From Luidia sarsii (taxonomy: Eukaryota > Echinodermata > Asteroidea > Paxillosida > Luidiidae): 64,000 nucleotides of DNA. The notes beneath the pieces are model-generated. The model was not told the DNA's origin. It ran no database searches and saw only the letters and a list, made by a program, of their open reading frames with translations. Shown one piece after another: positions 24,291-36,200 of this stretch (positions are counted from its first letter, which is position 1; each line of letters starts with the position of its first letter). The stretch covers positions 16,904,394 to 16,968,393 of the forward strand of contig OX465110.1 of assembly GCA_949987565.1 (NCBI GenBank). The letters run 5' to 3'. A program made the position numbers and the translations under genes.

Positions 24291-25574
24291 CAAATTCTTG
24301 GAACATTACTGTGTTATTTGCTAATACTTTCATCCCATGCTTACAGTTACAATTACATACACCATACATACATCCTGGCATGGTCCCTAATGAATTGTTT
24401 ATTTCCATTGCCTTTATTTTATTCATTAAATATTCATGAGCCTATAACCATAGCAACACTTTTTCATAAGACATTAGCCATCAGACAAGCTGGTCATTAT
24501 TTCATAATAGAAACTCAATTTTATTAAGTTCAGCCACAATTTGGTAATCACATGCCATTATAGGCACAATCCCCTTTCTGCTAATTAAGTTTGCAGTCAG
24601 AAAAACTTCTATGGGACTGATTTTGCACACAATTAAACTCCACTCTCATTTTCTGGACTTCTATAGCCAACCTGAAACAATAAAATAATGTCCTTTGATC
24701 AGGATGGTATCAAAATCAAAAAAATAATAAAAAATAATTTTTAAACAGGCACAAATTACCATGTTTCTGGACAAGTAGTTGGGCTGGAAGGACAAGCTTT
24801 TTAAATGCCAATTTAGCAATAACTGTTGTTTCTCAAATTCAGAATTATCGATTTTGAAGGAAAACAAATGCTCATAAATTTGCTGTTGATTTTTTTTTAA
24901 TAATTTACATCCCGATAGTAATAGAATCTGCTTTGTATTTATAGTTAGAGAGTATCAATGTTCAAGAGCATTAAAATGGTCCAATTTTGTTCAGTAAATT
25001 TTACAATAATAATATGATAGTTCATTAATGGTATTACACAGTACTGGTACATGTAGGTGACGGAATGTGAGACCTTCAGCCACACAATAAGTACAGACTG
25101 CAGACAATCAAGCACTCAATCATACATACATGATGCAGCGCTTAACCAAATTTCCTTCAAAGACAGAAGAGCAAACTTATGAGAAAAAAGTCCAGCTATT
25201 GAAATGTAGACCCTCATTTAAAATTTTCCATTTCGGTAAATCAAATTTCAATTCATCATTGCACTGGACTTAGTTACTTTTTTAAATAAATACTTACAAT
25301 TTATTCTCCTTATATCTTGCTCATTTGTTAAATGAGAAATAGCTTTTGTGTTTTAACTGTTTTGAGTCATTTACCGTAATCCAATTAATTTGGCTTTTCA
25401 TCTATGGACAATTTATCTTGTCAGCACACTCTTGACATTTGTTATTTTATCTAAGTTACCGATTTTGATTACCGGTAATAGGATTTGATTGGTTGAATAC
25501 ACCAACAAATGGCTTGAGGATGCATATTTTACACTTTACAAAATTGGAATACCATACTGACATTCTTATTCTTA

Positions 25575-25580
25575 TTTATT
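25575..25580 (-). terminator. Possible polyadenylation signal of LONP2
   Basis: An AATAAA hexamer on the minus strand about 630 bases past the LONP2 stop codon. Others exist further on near 25300 and 24520, so the choice is uncertain. Confidence 0.35.
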
Positions 25581-26209
25581 AATCTCATCCAACAGCAAAC
25601 AAAATGCCAGTTACAGGGAGATATAAGACACAATATAAGGGATCTCAGTTATTAGAGTCAATGCAATGTACAAGACGTCATAATGATTTGTTACGATAAG
25701 ACCTGCTTTCCATATCATTGCATAGTGTGGTAGAAACGTGACATACTTCTCGATTAATCCATGCCGGTAGTACATGCACCTGTGTACATTCTCATAAATC
25801 TTAAATATGAACATGTGCACGTTTCAACATGTGAAAAGGTAATGTAACATGAAAAGGTACTGTTATTTGAAGAGGCCTTCATCCGTCATTTCCAGAAAAT
25901 AACTGAAGGCCAATAAATGTTGCGACTGTGAGTGAGCGCTTACGCGACTGAGAGATTCACGGCAGGGGTGCAGGCGCCCTCCAGTTTTTAGGGATTTAAC
26001 AGATAAAAATGAGCAGTTTGAGATACCTGTTTGACATAAAAAAAAAAAAATGAAAATAAAATCACATTATTTCCGGAAATCCAGAAATTTTTGGAAGTCT
26101 GACATCCCTGTATAATTATATGGTTGGTAATCTCAGTTTTTTTTTCACTGAGGGTACTTTCTCAGTAAGTTTTCATGCCGGAGCATTGAGGCCCAGCGGG
26201 ACTTGGGGC

Positions 26210-28826
26210 TCATAGCTTGCTGGGCACAATCGGTGACTCCGTCCGTGGAATTACGGAGGGGAATCCCTCATCAAATGCTGCCTGCAGAACCTCTTCCAAA
26301 CGAGACACCGGAATGAACTTGAGCTGGTTCTGGATGAGAAAACGAATCCAAGAAGGGTGATCGCTCTTTCGATACACATGGCACGGAGAAGACTTGAAGG
26401 TGGAAATACTAAGTGAAAGGTTTGCGGTGACATCATGTATCGCTTCTGTTTCTAGAAGGAGTGTGGCTCTGAAAAGAGCCATATTCCTCGAAAGAGAAGT
26501 GTTACATAGTGTCACAGCAAACCTACCACCTACACATGAAACAAACGGACAGCACTTGTTAACCTATTGGAAAGTGTGGGTAAGTTTTTGTAGCAGCTAG
26601 TACTTCATCAGATGCAAGTTGCCGTTGCTACGAAAGCATATGCAATCTTTCCAACTGATTAGCCTCTGCTGTCCCTAAGTTGTCGTCATTTATCAGCTTG
26701 ACTAACACAGCTATCTTTACACTTCTCATGTCTGGAGCAAGATTCAGAAGTGAAAATCTGAAGGTTTGCACAGTGGAATCACAACACAGAAACCTTGTAG
26801 TGGCACTTAACTTTAATCTCTTTTGAGGATTAAAATGGGTCTGAGAAGGGCTCTTTCGTGAATTGGCCATTCTCATAGGCACATAATTTTCTTGAAAGAG
26901 CTTTCTTGTTCTAAATTCTACAATGCGTTGTACAATAAGGGGATGCACTGCCATATTGCATTCAAACTGCTTACAACACTGGCACATTTGGCACTAGTCA
27001 AGTTTGCGACACACAAAAATGTTGCAAACTGCTTACTGACTAAAATTACCAAAATGCAAATCTCAATTTAGTGGGCCTGACATTTCGATCAGAGCAGGCC
27101 CTTTCTCAAAGGCAGAGTGACAAGGACCATGTCCATTGAAAGAGTTTATTTCCTTGACATGTGTCTTGCAAACAATGCAAGTATCAACCATTTAGAATAG
27201 AGGTTTATAGAGGTTTTAACCATAGGCATTGCCGAATGCCGATGTAAAATTCTGTGACCTGCTCCCAGAGTCGAAGCTCAGAGATCTCTCTTAACTCACC
27301 TTGATACTCTGGGGCACTTCCTCCAAGTCCTTCTCGTTGCGCTTGGGGAGGATGATCCGTTTGATACCAGCTCGATGGGCAGCTAGGACCTTGTCCTTGA
27401 TACCGCCAACCTTGTGAGAGTCAGCATAAAGAGTGAGAAGATTGTCAAGATACGATGAGGCCGTTCTTCGAGGGACTTCGAAAGAGGAAAAGAGGACGTC
27501 CCAAGAACACCCAGCGACGCACACTCAGGTGGAGAGTGAGATGAAAAGCCTCAACCTGACCTGGCCCAAGACAGACGGGAGTGAAAGCTTTAGTAGCTGT
27601 CCCTACATGCCAACTGGCATAATGGGCAGTAAATACCTAAGTGCTTCTTATTGGATATCTTCCTGGACTCAATCGAAATAGCCATTTGTTGTCCCCTATA
27701 GTTACAGCAAGAAATGAATGGCTATGCAATTTAAAGTGACACAAATATGTAGCAAACTACTAACTTAACTGCAAATCTCCGAAAATGTGGAGGGCCTGAA
27801 ATTCTAGCTAGCCCCTTCTTGGAGGCAGAAATGAGACTTACTCTGCCGGCTGTCTCGAGGCGAACCTGTAGTTTAGTCCATACTTGCGGCTTCACATTCA
27901 ACAAAGCAGCTTCTTTCCCCCCGTCACTCAACTCATGAAGCTTTTTCCTTTGACTTTTCAGACCATTTCAAGGAATTCGATGAGGTTTTGCCCTGCTCGA
28001 CGTGATTCAAATCCCGCCTGAGCCACCTGAATTTTTGTCATCAGGCACCGGGCAAAGCAGTGTGCATTCAGTGTTTATCACGTCGGGCCGGACAAAACCT
28101 AATTGAATTACCTGGTACATTCTCCTCAAAAGCAAATATCATGATATATCGTATCAAGGAAAGCCAGACACCTTTCAATGTACGTAGTTACAATGCCAAA
28201 ACCTATACGTATACTTACAGGGAGTACAAGCCCTCTGAGTGTGATCTCACCAGTCATTGCAGTCTCTTGGCTCACTGGACGATCACTGTATAAGAACGAT
28301 CAGGAATGAAACAATCAAGTTGAACTCCAAAGTTGCTTTGCACACACAAAACAAAGTGAAGGAGGCTGGGGAGGTTTTTTTTTACCGAAGCAAAATGGAC
28401 TAGACTGAGTTTTGAATCCAAGCCTCTGGTTTAATGTAACTCACATAGTCAACTATATTTGCTGGGTGGGAAACTAGCCAGAAGATTAACGATTAACTGC
28501 AGTATAATCTCCTAGCATCAACCATTCCCTCCCTCCCCCATTTTCATTCGGATGCAATTAGTTGTGAACCTGGCTACAGTAGTTCAGGCGGATCACACAA
28601 AATGGATGCCGCTTTTCCAGCTTGACTCTTGATGGGAGTTGCCCCCATACTATTGCATCTACCAAGTGCTTGTTATGCTATTTCACCGACCTGAAGAGTG
28701 ATGCCAGCACAGTGACTATGGTTATGCCTGCCGAGGGTCCGTCTTTCCCCACCGCTCCGGCAGGGAAGTGAATGTGGATGTCTGTGTTTTCCATGAGGTC
28801 AACTCCTTCCTTGGCAGTTATGTTGT

Positions 28827-28916
<90 letters not shown>

Positions 28917-31900
28917 GCAGAGAGGGGCAGAGAGGGACAGAGAGGGGTGAGAGAGGGGAGAGGGAGAGAGGGGGATGGAGAGAGGAGGGGGGAGAAAGAG
29001 AGAGAGAAAGTCAGAGGAGAAGAGAGAGGGGAAGAGAGAGAGAGAGAGGGGGGAGGGGCAGAGAGGGGCAGAGAGGGGCAGAGAGGGACAGATAGGGGTG
29101 AGAGAGGGGAGAGGGAGAGAGGGGGATGGAGAGAGGAGGGGGGGAGAAAGAGAGAGAGAAAGTCAGAGGAGAAGAGAGAGGGGAAGAGAGAGAGAGAGAG
29201 GGGGGAGGGGCAGAGAGGGGCAGAGAGGGCAGAGAGGGGCAGGGAGGGGAGAGAGAGGGGAGAGGGAGAGAGGGGGATGGAGAGAGGAGGGGGGAGAAAG
29301 AGAGAGAGAGAAAGTCAGAGGAGAAGAGAGAGGGGAAGAGAGAGAGAGAGAGGGGGAGGGGCAGAGAGGGGCAGAGAGGGGCAGAGAGGGACAGATAGGG
29401 GCAGAGAGGGGTGAGAGAGGGGAGAGGGAGAGAGGGGGAAGGAGAGAGGAGGGGGGGGGGAGAAAGAGAGAGAGAAAGTCAGAGGAGAAGAGAGAGGGGG
29501 AAGAGAGAGAGACGGGGGAGAGAGAGAGAGGGAGAGAGAGAACCAAACATTAATAGATGGCCCGTCATTCAGAAACATATCCAACTTCACTCTTAAGAAA
29601 CCTTTCCTAAATGAAATAAAATAACTCAAATCTAATCATTTTCTTATAAGCAGTTTGCATTAGCAGTTTGAAACATTTTTGTATGTCATTTTCTTATTAC
29701 TGTAAATTCCAAATTAGTTTTTCCTATATTTACTTTAGTCAAATTGAAACATGTCTGAACATTTTTTTTTTTTAAATGGCAAAGAAAAAGGCAGCAATAG
29801 TGAACTATCTCCGCCAAGGTGGGGGTGCCAGTCAGTAGCATTTAACCATTATACTGCTGTATATCTGCATTTTCATCTAAATGCAAACGCCCAAATGTTA
29901 TAAACCTGGCTACAGCAGTCGAGATCACACAAATTGAATGCAGATTATTTTTTTAAATTTAGTGGGCATGACGTTTTGATCCTAGCAGGACCTTTCTCAA
30001 AGGCAGATTATTTTTAATTTAAATCAAACAAATAAAGAAAAAGCCTGACTTTGGAACAATTTGGTATTGAAATACAATAGGCATATGCCCTATGTCTTCA
30101 TTGAGCTAGACCTATTTACTAGTACATTAAAAAAAAAATCATCAGGCATCGGGCAAAACACTGAGCTTATCACGTCGAGCAGGGCAAACCCTCATTGAAT
30201 AACTGTACACCCTCTTTGACGATACATCATGTTATATATGTGACCCGGCACAGCAATATGAGGAATATCCCACCAAAATACTTTTCGAGTAAACAAACCC
30301 TGAAGTCAAAGTATCTTCTCAATTCGATAAAAAAAAAGGATTTTTTTTTTTTTGTATTTTCTGAAAGTTCATGTATTGGAGGTAAATTATGTCCAAAGGA
30401 TTTTTCCAAAATCGGTCTCTAAATGTTGAAAAAACGAGGATTTCGGGGAGTGTTTGTGTACTGTTTTCATGAAAATGTAAAGTTCCTGCCTTTTCGAATG
30501 GCGGCTTTCGAGAAGTTAGAATGGCGCTGCTATATTGTGTCTGGTACCAAATGAACGAGCGAAGTCCCCTTGTACTATTTACAACAAAGTTCACACGGAA
30601 ATAATTTTGATATCATTTGAAAGCTAATGGTGTACTCTTTCACATCATTAGAAAATCTCAAAATCTCAAAAGTGGGGGTTATTCCTCATTATGCTGTGCC
30701 GGGTCACATTTATGAGTACATAACCCGTTACACGTTACCCCCTGCTGCTTCTAGTGACACGTCACTCACCTCTTTGGCGTGGGTTCGAATCCAGTTGAGG
30801 GCCAGGGTGGCCGATTCCTTCATGACGTCTCCCAGCTGGCCGGTCAGCGTCAGCGTTCCGTCCCCGTCCATCCTGGTGGCCTCCACGTACATGATTTCAC
30901 CCCCTAGGGCTGTCCAGGCCAGGCCTGCAATGGTCAGGACAGATTCAATTCAATGATGGGTTTGCCCTGCTCAACATAATAAGCACCGAGTGCTCAGCGC
31001 TTTGCTCGATGCCTGATGAAAAGAGTTCACGCCGGGATTCGAACCAGCGACTCCCGCTTTCTGGTGCAGACATCTTAACCACTTGACCACCGTGCGGGTC
31101 GAGGTCATGTGGCGGATTTGATGGGTTTGCCCTGCTCAACATAATAAGCACCGAGTGCTCAGCGCTTTGCCCGATGCCTGATGAAAAGAGTTCACGCCGG
31201 GATTCGAACCAGCGACTCCCGCTTTCTGGCGCAGACATCTTAACCACTTGACCACCGAGCAGGTCATTACCCTCTTAGTCATTACCCTCCTGGATGTTGA
31301 GACCATGAGGTCCGAAGACGCTTCATCCACATTTTCTCACAGCTAAGACGGACAGCATTACTACGGCGACCAAGGGATTCTATGCCCAGTACACTCATAT
31401 ATGATATCATAATGATCAGGGAGATTGAAGTGCTACATCCAGGTCGGACAACATACCTACAGCAACACCGGGCTGGAGAAGTCTCTCAGACATCTCACTC
31501 TCATAAATGGGAATCTGGGAAAAAACAAAATCATAAATAAGTCACCACGGTAATTCTGAATAATAATGCAGCGTTCACGTGTGTCGGTAGTCAATCGTTT
31601 TTCGATGGGTGACACCTGAGAGAGAGAGAGAGAGAGGTGGGATCGTGTTACATTTATCAGTATGTCATGCATGTAGGCTTGTTCATGCAGGCTTGTGGGT
31701 GAGCTTAATGCAATTTGAAGGCAGTGTTCAAGAGCATTTGCGAAATCCTGATCTTTTCATACTGGTCTTTTTTGACCCCTCAAAATAGTTATTATCAAAT
31801 AAAGAGTCACTTGACAATTTTATTTGATATACAGTACTGTACCATGCTAACAGGCTTATTACTAGCAAATGTGACTCAAGAAAAACTGTCTTTAGTTGGG

Positions 31901-33213
31901 AAATGTGGTTCTGATACAGTACAAAATTCAGCAGGTTACTCATGACTCAGACTTGAGACTCAACCTTTCCAGTCTTCTTGTTCAATCCTCGCAGGACCTT
32001 TCTCAATCTGCCAGTGTTTGACAGAAAGATCCTGCTAGTATCGAAACATCGGGCCCACCTAATTTTGGATTTTGTTAGTGGTGGACTGAGTCTAATACCA
32101 GGCGGAACGTGGTTCAAGTTCATGATTCAAGGCACAAGTTCGGTGAACCTTACCCCGAGGATGTCTTTGACGGCGTGAGGGTCGATAACGATGGGCATCT
32201 CCGGCGGGTGGACAATGGCCGCATCGGCTGTAGCTACCAATGAGGCCTTGTCCACCAGCTGCGTACCCTCCTGCCTGGCCTCCGTGGGACGACTACGGCC
32301 GCCCGTGCCGCCGCTGATCTCGGCAGAACCTCTGCCTCCTCCCTCCCCCAGCGCCTCTTGCTCTTCCTCCTCCTCCTCGGCTGCCTCCTTCCTGCCGCCG
32401 GTCTCCACCGCCTCCCCGGCCTTGGGTCTGGCCTGGTTCTCGGCCACGCGGACGGCCACTGCCCGGCAGACCGCTGCCACCTTGCGCTCCAGGGTCCGCA
32501 CCCCGGCCTCCCTGGTGTACTTGGCAACTGTGGTGTGAGGCACAGACCGATCCCCGAAAAAATTATCACACTGGAGGCAATGTGAAAAGTTTACGATGGC
32601 AAAGATCGTGGCTTTTGAGATGTTGAGATGGAATGCATTCTGATAAAGTGATTGTTGCAGCAAAAGCTTATAAATGCACGCTTTAAAACAAGTTCTTTTT
32701 TTTTTATATTGCTACCATTAAGATGCTATTACGGTATTCATCAGGGCTATCTTTTGAGATGAGAATGAACGAAGCTCTGAAAAGAGTTCGGGCTCTAAAT
32801 CTTGGAGCTAGCAAGTCAGGGATAGCCTGACATGGGCCAATTTCATAGAGCTGCTTAAGCATCCAATGTTGCTTACTAAGCTTGATTTAATTTGTGCTTC
32901 ATGCTAAGCACCTCATGTCCGGATACAAATTTGAACCCAGGAAAGTGAATATGCTTGAAATGGGAGTATTTTTAAAACACTCTTTCTCGCTAAGTTCAGG
33001 CATGCAACTCTTGAATTGTAAAAAAAGAGGAAAATGTCCGAATGAAACTGCGAGCGCGAAGCACGAAGCCCTTACGGTGTGTGGTTTGGTGTGTGGTTTG
33101 GGGCCTGCTTAAGGGCCCGGGAAAATTTTGGATTCTAGATGCTCTGTGGTGCATTCTGATTTCTGAGTAGTTTGTGACAACTTATGACTTAGATTTTTTT
33201 TATTTATTTTTTT

Positions 33214-33246
<33 letters not shown>

Positions 33247-36200
33247 TTTTTAATGGCCGAATTAAATAAAACGCGGAAATCCGCGGATCCGCGGACAAGT
33301 TGCATGCCTATAAGTTGTGTTAGTGCACGAGAGTTAAACCATGTCTCCACAAGGACACAGATTCAGGTATGTGTGTGTGTGTGTACTCACTCATGATCTT
33401 GACTGACTCCTCGGGAAACTGGATCTGCTCGTGGGTCAGGCCGTGCTCCTTGAGCTGCTTGGGAATGAGGTGGCGCACGGCGATGTGCAACTTCTCCTCC
33501 TGCGTGTAGCCGGGCACGTTGATCAGCTCCATGCGGTCGCGCAGTGCCGGCGGGATGGAAGCCGTACTGTTGGCCGTGGCGATGAAGAGGACTTGAGAGA
33601 GGTCAAAGGGCACATTTAGGTAGCTGAGGGGAGAGGTGAGGATAGTTCAGGAAGAATAAAAAAAATCAAGATGAAGACCTTGAAGGTTGGCAGGGTTGTC
33701 GGAGTCAATGTCTAAACCCTGATAGACTGAGCTGCAAGTTTACGCCGTAAATTGTCAAGTTGAAAAATTGGCAAAGAAAACTTTGACTGTGCACCGGGAC
33801 TTGAACCCGAGACCTCTAGATTAACGTACCAGTGCTCTTTCATCTGGGCTATCCAGCCCTTAGATGGTGGCCTTCCCTAATAGTCAACTAGTCTTTGCCG
33901 GGGTGGGGGGGGGGCAGTCAGAAGCAATTCAACCAAGTTCACAGTCAGTTTTTTCTTTGTTTGACTATAAATTGTCAGAGTAAATATTGAATGCCAGAGG
34001 GACTTGTGCAAGTCAAAGGCCTTTAAGAAAGGTCCTGCTAGGATTGAAACATCAGGCCCTCTAACTTTTGAGATACAAAAATTATGTTAGCGTCAAGGAG
34101 AATGTAATTCAATGAGGGTTTGCTTTACCCTGCTTCAAGCACTAAAGCACTCAGTGCTTATTACGTCGAGCAGGGCGAACCCTCATTGAGTGCTCTTTCT
34201 GGCAGTGGTGGGAAAAGGATACTGATCGGTGAAGGCGTTGTTCTGTTCGGGATCCAAGACCTCAAGCAGTGCCGCTGCAGGATCACCTTGCATGCTTTTA
34301 CCCTGTAACGACAAATCGGGACATCCAAAGAAAAGGATAAGCAGGATTATACACCATTTGAAGAAGGAGAATTTGACTGGAAAAGCACTGAGACATCCAG
34401 CTTAGTTACTGTATCGGTGCTCTTACCACTTGACATACTCAACCATTAGATGGTGGCCTTCCTAATTCTGTCTACCGGTACTCTCTTTGCCTCAGTGGGG
34501 GCGCCTTTAAGAACCATTCAACCATTTACTGCCGTATATCTCCAGGGATCACCAAACCAAACATATAACCCCCTTCCCCCTCTAAAAAAAACCAAGGGTT
34601 TAATAGTAGAATTATGTGTACGCTAATTATTAGAGGGCAACTGTCAAAGAGTCACTTGGGCAATGACTATTAAAGGTAACTTGAACAGTAGGCAATTGGG
34701 CAAAGCACTGAGCACACAATGCTAAAGTCTGTGTACAGTTGACAGTAAGCAAAGCTTAAGCATATTCCTTACACTGGTCTGAACTGAGTACTGTTTTTCA
34801 TGCGGCCTTGTGAAATTTGACGCCAGTCTTAACTGGCAGGGAATATTAACGACTTCTGATAGGCCAACTGTCGGTGGACTGCATGTATAGGATCTAAATA
34901 ATGATGCCCAAGTTGAGCTTAACTTGGAGTGAACAGACTGAAGTCACGTTTGGTTAAGGCAAACCCATGCTGAGTTACAGTTTACGTTTGGCAAACGTCT
35001 GACGTACCAGTTTATCTATCTCATCCAGAAGGAAGACTGGGTTGTTGGTGCCGACAAGCTTCAGGCCGTGGATAATCCGGCCCGGCATGGAGCCTATGTA
35101 GGTGCGACGATGGCCCCTGATATCCGACTGATCGCAGCAGCCTCCCAGAGAGATCCTAACATAGGCACAACCATACATTGATTGAAACGTCAGACTGGTT
35201 GGGGAGCAACTCTCAGCAAAAAGGTTATTGTTTCAGAGAGGTATACTGAATGCAATATATTGGGGCATCTGAATCATAGTACAGGCAAACACACGATTAA
35301 CAGTTGGTAAATTCTAATCACAGTGACTATCCTTCTTGCAACACACAGGTTGTCTTCTTACTCCTTATTGTTTCAGATGCTGAACATTCTCATTTAGAAT
35401 CAATTATTGCCTTTGAATGATTTGAACGATTGATTGGTCAATCGATCGATCAAACAAATAATCTTTCGTCTGACATATGGATTAATTGATCAATGGAATA
35501 ATGAATTGATCATCTGATTGGTTGTTTGATTGATTGATTGACAAAACGATTGATAATTTGATTGATTGATTGAATGACAGCTTAATCATCTGATTATTCA
35601 TTAGATCGACTGATCAATCGTTTAGTTTATCAATTGATCAGTCGATCGATTGACGGATCGATCAAATGATAGACCAATTGATTGATTGATTGATCGATCA
35701 ATCAATCATTTTTTTTGCAACAAACTCTTGAGGCACTTCACAATAAATATTAAAACCTTACCTGTGGAATGCCCTGCCCAGTGTATGAGCAATGGAACGT
35801 CCAACACTGGTCTTGCCTACACCGGGCGGCCCCACAAAGCACAGGATGGGGCCCTTCAGGCTGTTCTTGAGCTGCCGCACTGCCAGATATTCCACAACAC
35901 GCCTCTTCAATTTGTCAAGTCCGTAGTGGTCCACGTCCAAGTCATGCCTGGGTAGAGGTGGACAAGACAAAACCCACTGTTGCTACACTGATGTTAATAA
36001 GGCACTACTGTTTAGACAGTTAGTCTTGGGTACGACTTTAAACTGAGCCGATGTAGATGAAATTCTCCACCACCTCCAGGGTGTGATCGCCGATGGTGTT
36101 GGCTGGGCTGGTCTTCAGGAGAATGTGGGCGTCACTAGGCATCTTTCTCCTGAAGACGAGCAGAGTATACTGTTCGAAACGTCGAGTTCCTCCGGTTCTT

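Larger units (their letters stand above)
21164..26209. other. Intergenic region between Mextli-like start and LONP2 end
   Basis: No supported exon. It contains a SINE head (21320-21395), a G-rich imperfect tract (21998-22050), GCGTACGAGTTGACCA-type short repeats (22750-22870), a Penelope-terminal half copy (23985-24045) and a Penelope-terminal palindrome (24115-24290), then AT-rich DNA to 26209. The 3' UTR of LONP2 must occupy the right end. Confidence 0.5.

Noticed and set aside
28947..29629. Overlapping open frames of 90-190 residues rich in R, E, G or S, L, P
   Set aside because: Pure purine repeat DNA has no stop codons on these frames. This is the satellite next to LONP2 exon 15.
31020..31100. 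Possible tRNA gene with GGTTCGAATCCC B box
   Set aside because: Two adjacent identical units share a long non-tRNA tail; this is a SINE family.
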